Source: DATLBY01 sp035526665
GTDB taxonomy: Bacteria > Acidobacteriota > Terriglobia > Bryobacterales > Bryobacteraceae
Direction of reading: 5' to 3'
NCBI GenBank assembly: GCA_035526665.1
Contig: DATLBY010000170.1
Coordinates: forward strand, 1 to 14,511
Length of the DNA stretch: 14,511 nucleotides
Under the pieces are notes generated by a model that saw only the letters and a list, made by a program, of their open reading frames with translations, was not told the DNA's origin and searched no databases. Position 1 is the stretch's first letter. Each line of letters opens with the position of its first letter. The position numbers were made by a program, and so were the translations under genes. Shown piece after piece: positions 13,210-14,511 of this stretch.

Positions 13210-14511
13210 GACTGACCACGCTGCCAGCTCTGGTCGCATCGCTCGCGGCGTTAGTGGCTGCGGCCCCCGTGCCGCTCGATTCCAGCCGCGTGCAACCCGG
13301 CGCAATCACCCTCCAGAGCTCCCCGGAATCGTTCGCCATAACCTGGCCCGGCGATGGCGGTAAGCAGTGGACCGCCGTATTTTCGCTTGACCCAGCCAAA
13401 CCCCTGGTCAGCTCTATCGGGACCGGCGGCCGCAACATTATCGAGCGCGCCCAGCCGCAGTACTGGATCACTACCGGGAAACGCCGCGGCGGCTTTGATC
13501 AGTTCTTCGATCTCCCTCCCTCGCACCCCGAAGGCATCCGCCGCTTCACCGGTAGCCTGCAAATCAAGTCGGCGCGCGCCGAAACCATCGGGGACCGGCT
13601 GGAAATCACCTTCGATGGCCTGAGCCTGGGCATATTCCAGGGCAGCGTCCGCTACATCTTTTATCCCGGCAGCCAGCTCATACAACAACAGGCCGTCCTG
13701 GTCACCAGTGAGCCCGACGTCGCCTACTTCTACGACGCCGGCCTCAAAATGGCGATGGATGCGGACCGGCGGGCCGGTGGCAATATGGAGACGGCCATCT
13801 CCTACTTCGACACTCGCGGCCAACTGCAAACCGCGCCTTCCAGCGGTCCCGAAAGAATTCCTCTCGCGGTGCGGTATCGAGCCATCTCCGCCGCCACCGG
13901 CGCGGGCAGTGTAGCCATCTTCCCTCCCCCGCATCAGTTTTTCTTCGCGCGCGATTACACCACTAACATGGGCTATGTCTGGCATTCCGCCTGGCGAGGT
14001 AACGTAGCGCTCGGCATCCGCCAGTTGCCGGATGACTACACGCCGTACTACCCCTGGATGGGCGCGCCCCCCGGAACCACGCAGGAGATGAGCCTGTTCC
14101 TCCTGGTGGACGACGGCCAGCCCGCCGCCGTGCTTGAAAAGGTGACCCGCTATACCCACCGCGATCGCCTGCCGAAGCTGGATGGGTACAAGACGGTAGC
14201 TCCCCACTGGCATCTCGCCTACACCGTTCAGGCCATGGAGAAAGGCTTCGACTGGCTTCCGCCTTTCAAGCCGGCCATGAAAGAGGTGGGGATCGACTCG
14301 GCCATCCTCATGGATTTCCATGGCGACGGCCATCCCTTCGACACCACCGAAATACGCCTGAAAGAGCTGCAGGCGTATTTCAAGGCATGCCAATCCCAAT
14401 CGGACAAGGACTTCCTACTGATTCCCGCCGAAGAGATGAATCAATATCTCGGGGGCCACTGGGGCATTCTCTTTCCCAAACCGGTCTACTGGTTCATGAA
14501 GCGTGCCCCTG
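13206..14511 (+). CDS. Secreted PHP-like putative metal-dependent hydrolase (partial, C-terminus off right edge)
   Basis: An open frame of 435 codons runs to the window edge. Residues 1-20 form a clear signal peptide (LTTLPALVASLAALVAAA). Residues about 25-330 look like a large beta-rich region with many Trp, Tyr and Gly and no domain I can name. The last hundred residues carry spaced metal-ligand-like residues: PHWH with His334 and His336, MDFHGDGHP with His372 and His376, LIPAEEMN with Glu409 and Glu410, and GGHW with His418. The order HxH, H, E, H recalls the PHP phosphoesterase superfamily, so a periplasmic or surface hydrolase is plausible; the substrate is unknown. The ATG at 13206 overlaps the thioesterase stop (ATGA), so it depends on that gene for translation. 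The PHP assignment is inference. Confidence 0.75.
   Translation, partial: MRLTTLPALVASLAALVAAAPVPLDSSRVQPGAITLQSSPESFAITWPGDGGKQWTAVFSLDPAKPLVSSIGTGGRNIIERAQPQYWITTGKRRGGFDQFFDLPPSHPEGIRRFTGSLQIKSARAETIGDRLEITFDGLSLGIFQGSVRYIFYPGSQLIQQQAVLVTSEPDVAYFYDAGLKMAMDADRRAGGNMETAISYFDTRGQLQTAPSSGPERIPLAVRYRAISAATGAGSVAIFPPPHQFFFARDYTTNMGYVWHSAWRGNVALGIRQLPDDYTPYYPWMGAPPGTTQEMSLFLLVDDGQPAAVLEKVTRYTHRDRLPKLDGYKTVAPHWHLAYTVQAMEKGFDWLPPFKPAMKEVGIDSAILMDFHGDGHPFDTTEIRLKELQAYFKACQSQSDKDFLLIPAEEMNQYLGGHWGILFPKPVYWFMKRAP

Noticed and set aside
13251..14399. Minus-strand open frame of 382 codons opposite the secreted PHP-like gene
   Set aside because: The plus-strand frame has a signal peptide, coupling to the thioesterase gene and clustered His/Glu motifs; the minus frame reads like a typical GC-rich shadow.

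Overview
The window looks like chromosomal DNA from an acidobacterium of the Solibacter/Bryobacter type. This is inferred from content, not from any search. The pointers are a large Oar-like TonB-dependent receptor with an N-terminal carboxypeptidase-regulatory-like domain, a protein with the 'VWFA-related Acidobacterial' architecture, a PEP-CTERM-type surface protein, moderately high GC and very compact co-directional genes.

Layout. 1-2312 (-): 5' part of the Oar-like receptor, which runs off the left edge. 2313-2901: a non-coding stretch holding a badly decayed IS3-family transposase relic (about 2530-2740, +) and no intact gene. 2902-3768 (-): CPBP-family intramembrane protease. 3908-3940: a strong intrinsic terminator for the next gene. 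3962-4678 (-): PEP-CTERM-like exported protein with a structured leader. 4862-12751 (-): nine tightly packed genes, read from right to left as a fused MoaD-MoaE molybdopterin synthase, a VWA-domain exported protein, a small Hfq-like Sm protein, SuhB-like inositol monophosphatase, pyrimidine-nucleoside phosphorylase, a CNT nucleoside transporter, purine-nucleoside phosphorylase, cytidine deaminase, and an exported amidohydrolase of the MTA/SAH/adenosine deaminase type. 12790-14511 (+): a divergent pair, a YbgC-like acyl-CoA thioesterase coupled by ATGA to a secreted PHP-like protein that runs off the right edge.

The five distal genes of the long run (9962 to 4862) make a coherent nucleoside-scavenging module. 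NupC imports nucleosides. Cdd turns cytidine into uridine. Pdp phosphorolyses uridine and deoxy-pyrimidine nucleosides. The trimeric-type PNP, which carries the 6-oxopurine-specific Asn, phosphorolyses inosine and guanosine. The amidohydrolase could supply inosine by deaminating adenosine, probably outside the cytoplasm because it has a signal sequence. Overlaps of 1 and 20 bases and gaps of 5-11 bases imply translation from one message; a 68-base gap before pdp may hold an internal promoter or operator.

No CRISPR array, rRNA, tRNA or intact mobile element was seen. The most interesting points are the MoaD-MoaE fusion with its Gly-Gly tail buried inside the chain, the divergent Hfq-like gene beside suhB, the exported deaminase in the salvage operon, the secreted PHP-like protein of unknown role, the IS3 relic with a scar of two tandem 8-base copies, and a possible leaderless divergent promoter between moaDE and the thioesterase gene.
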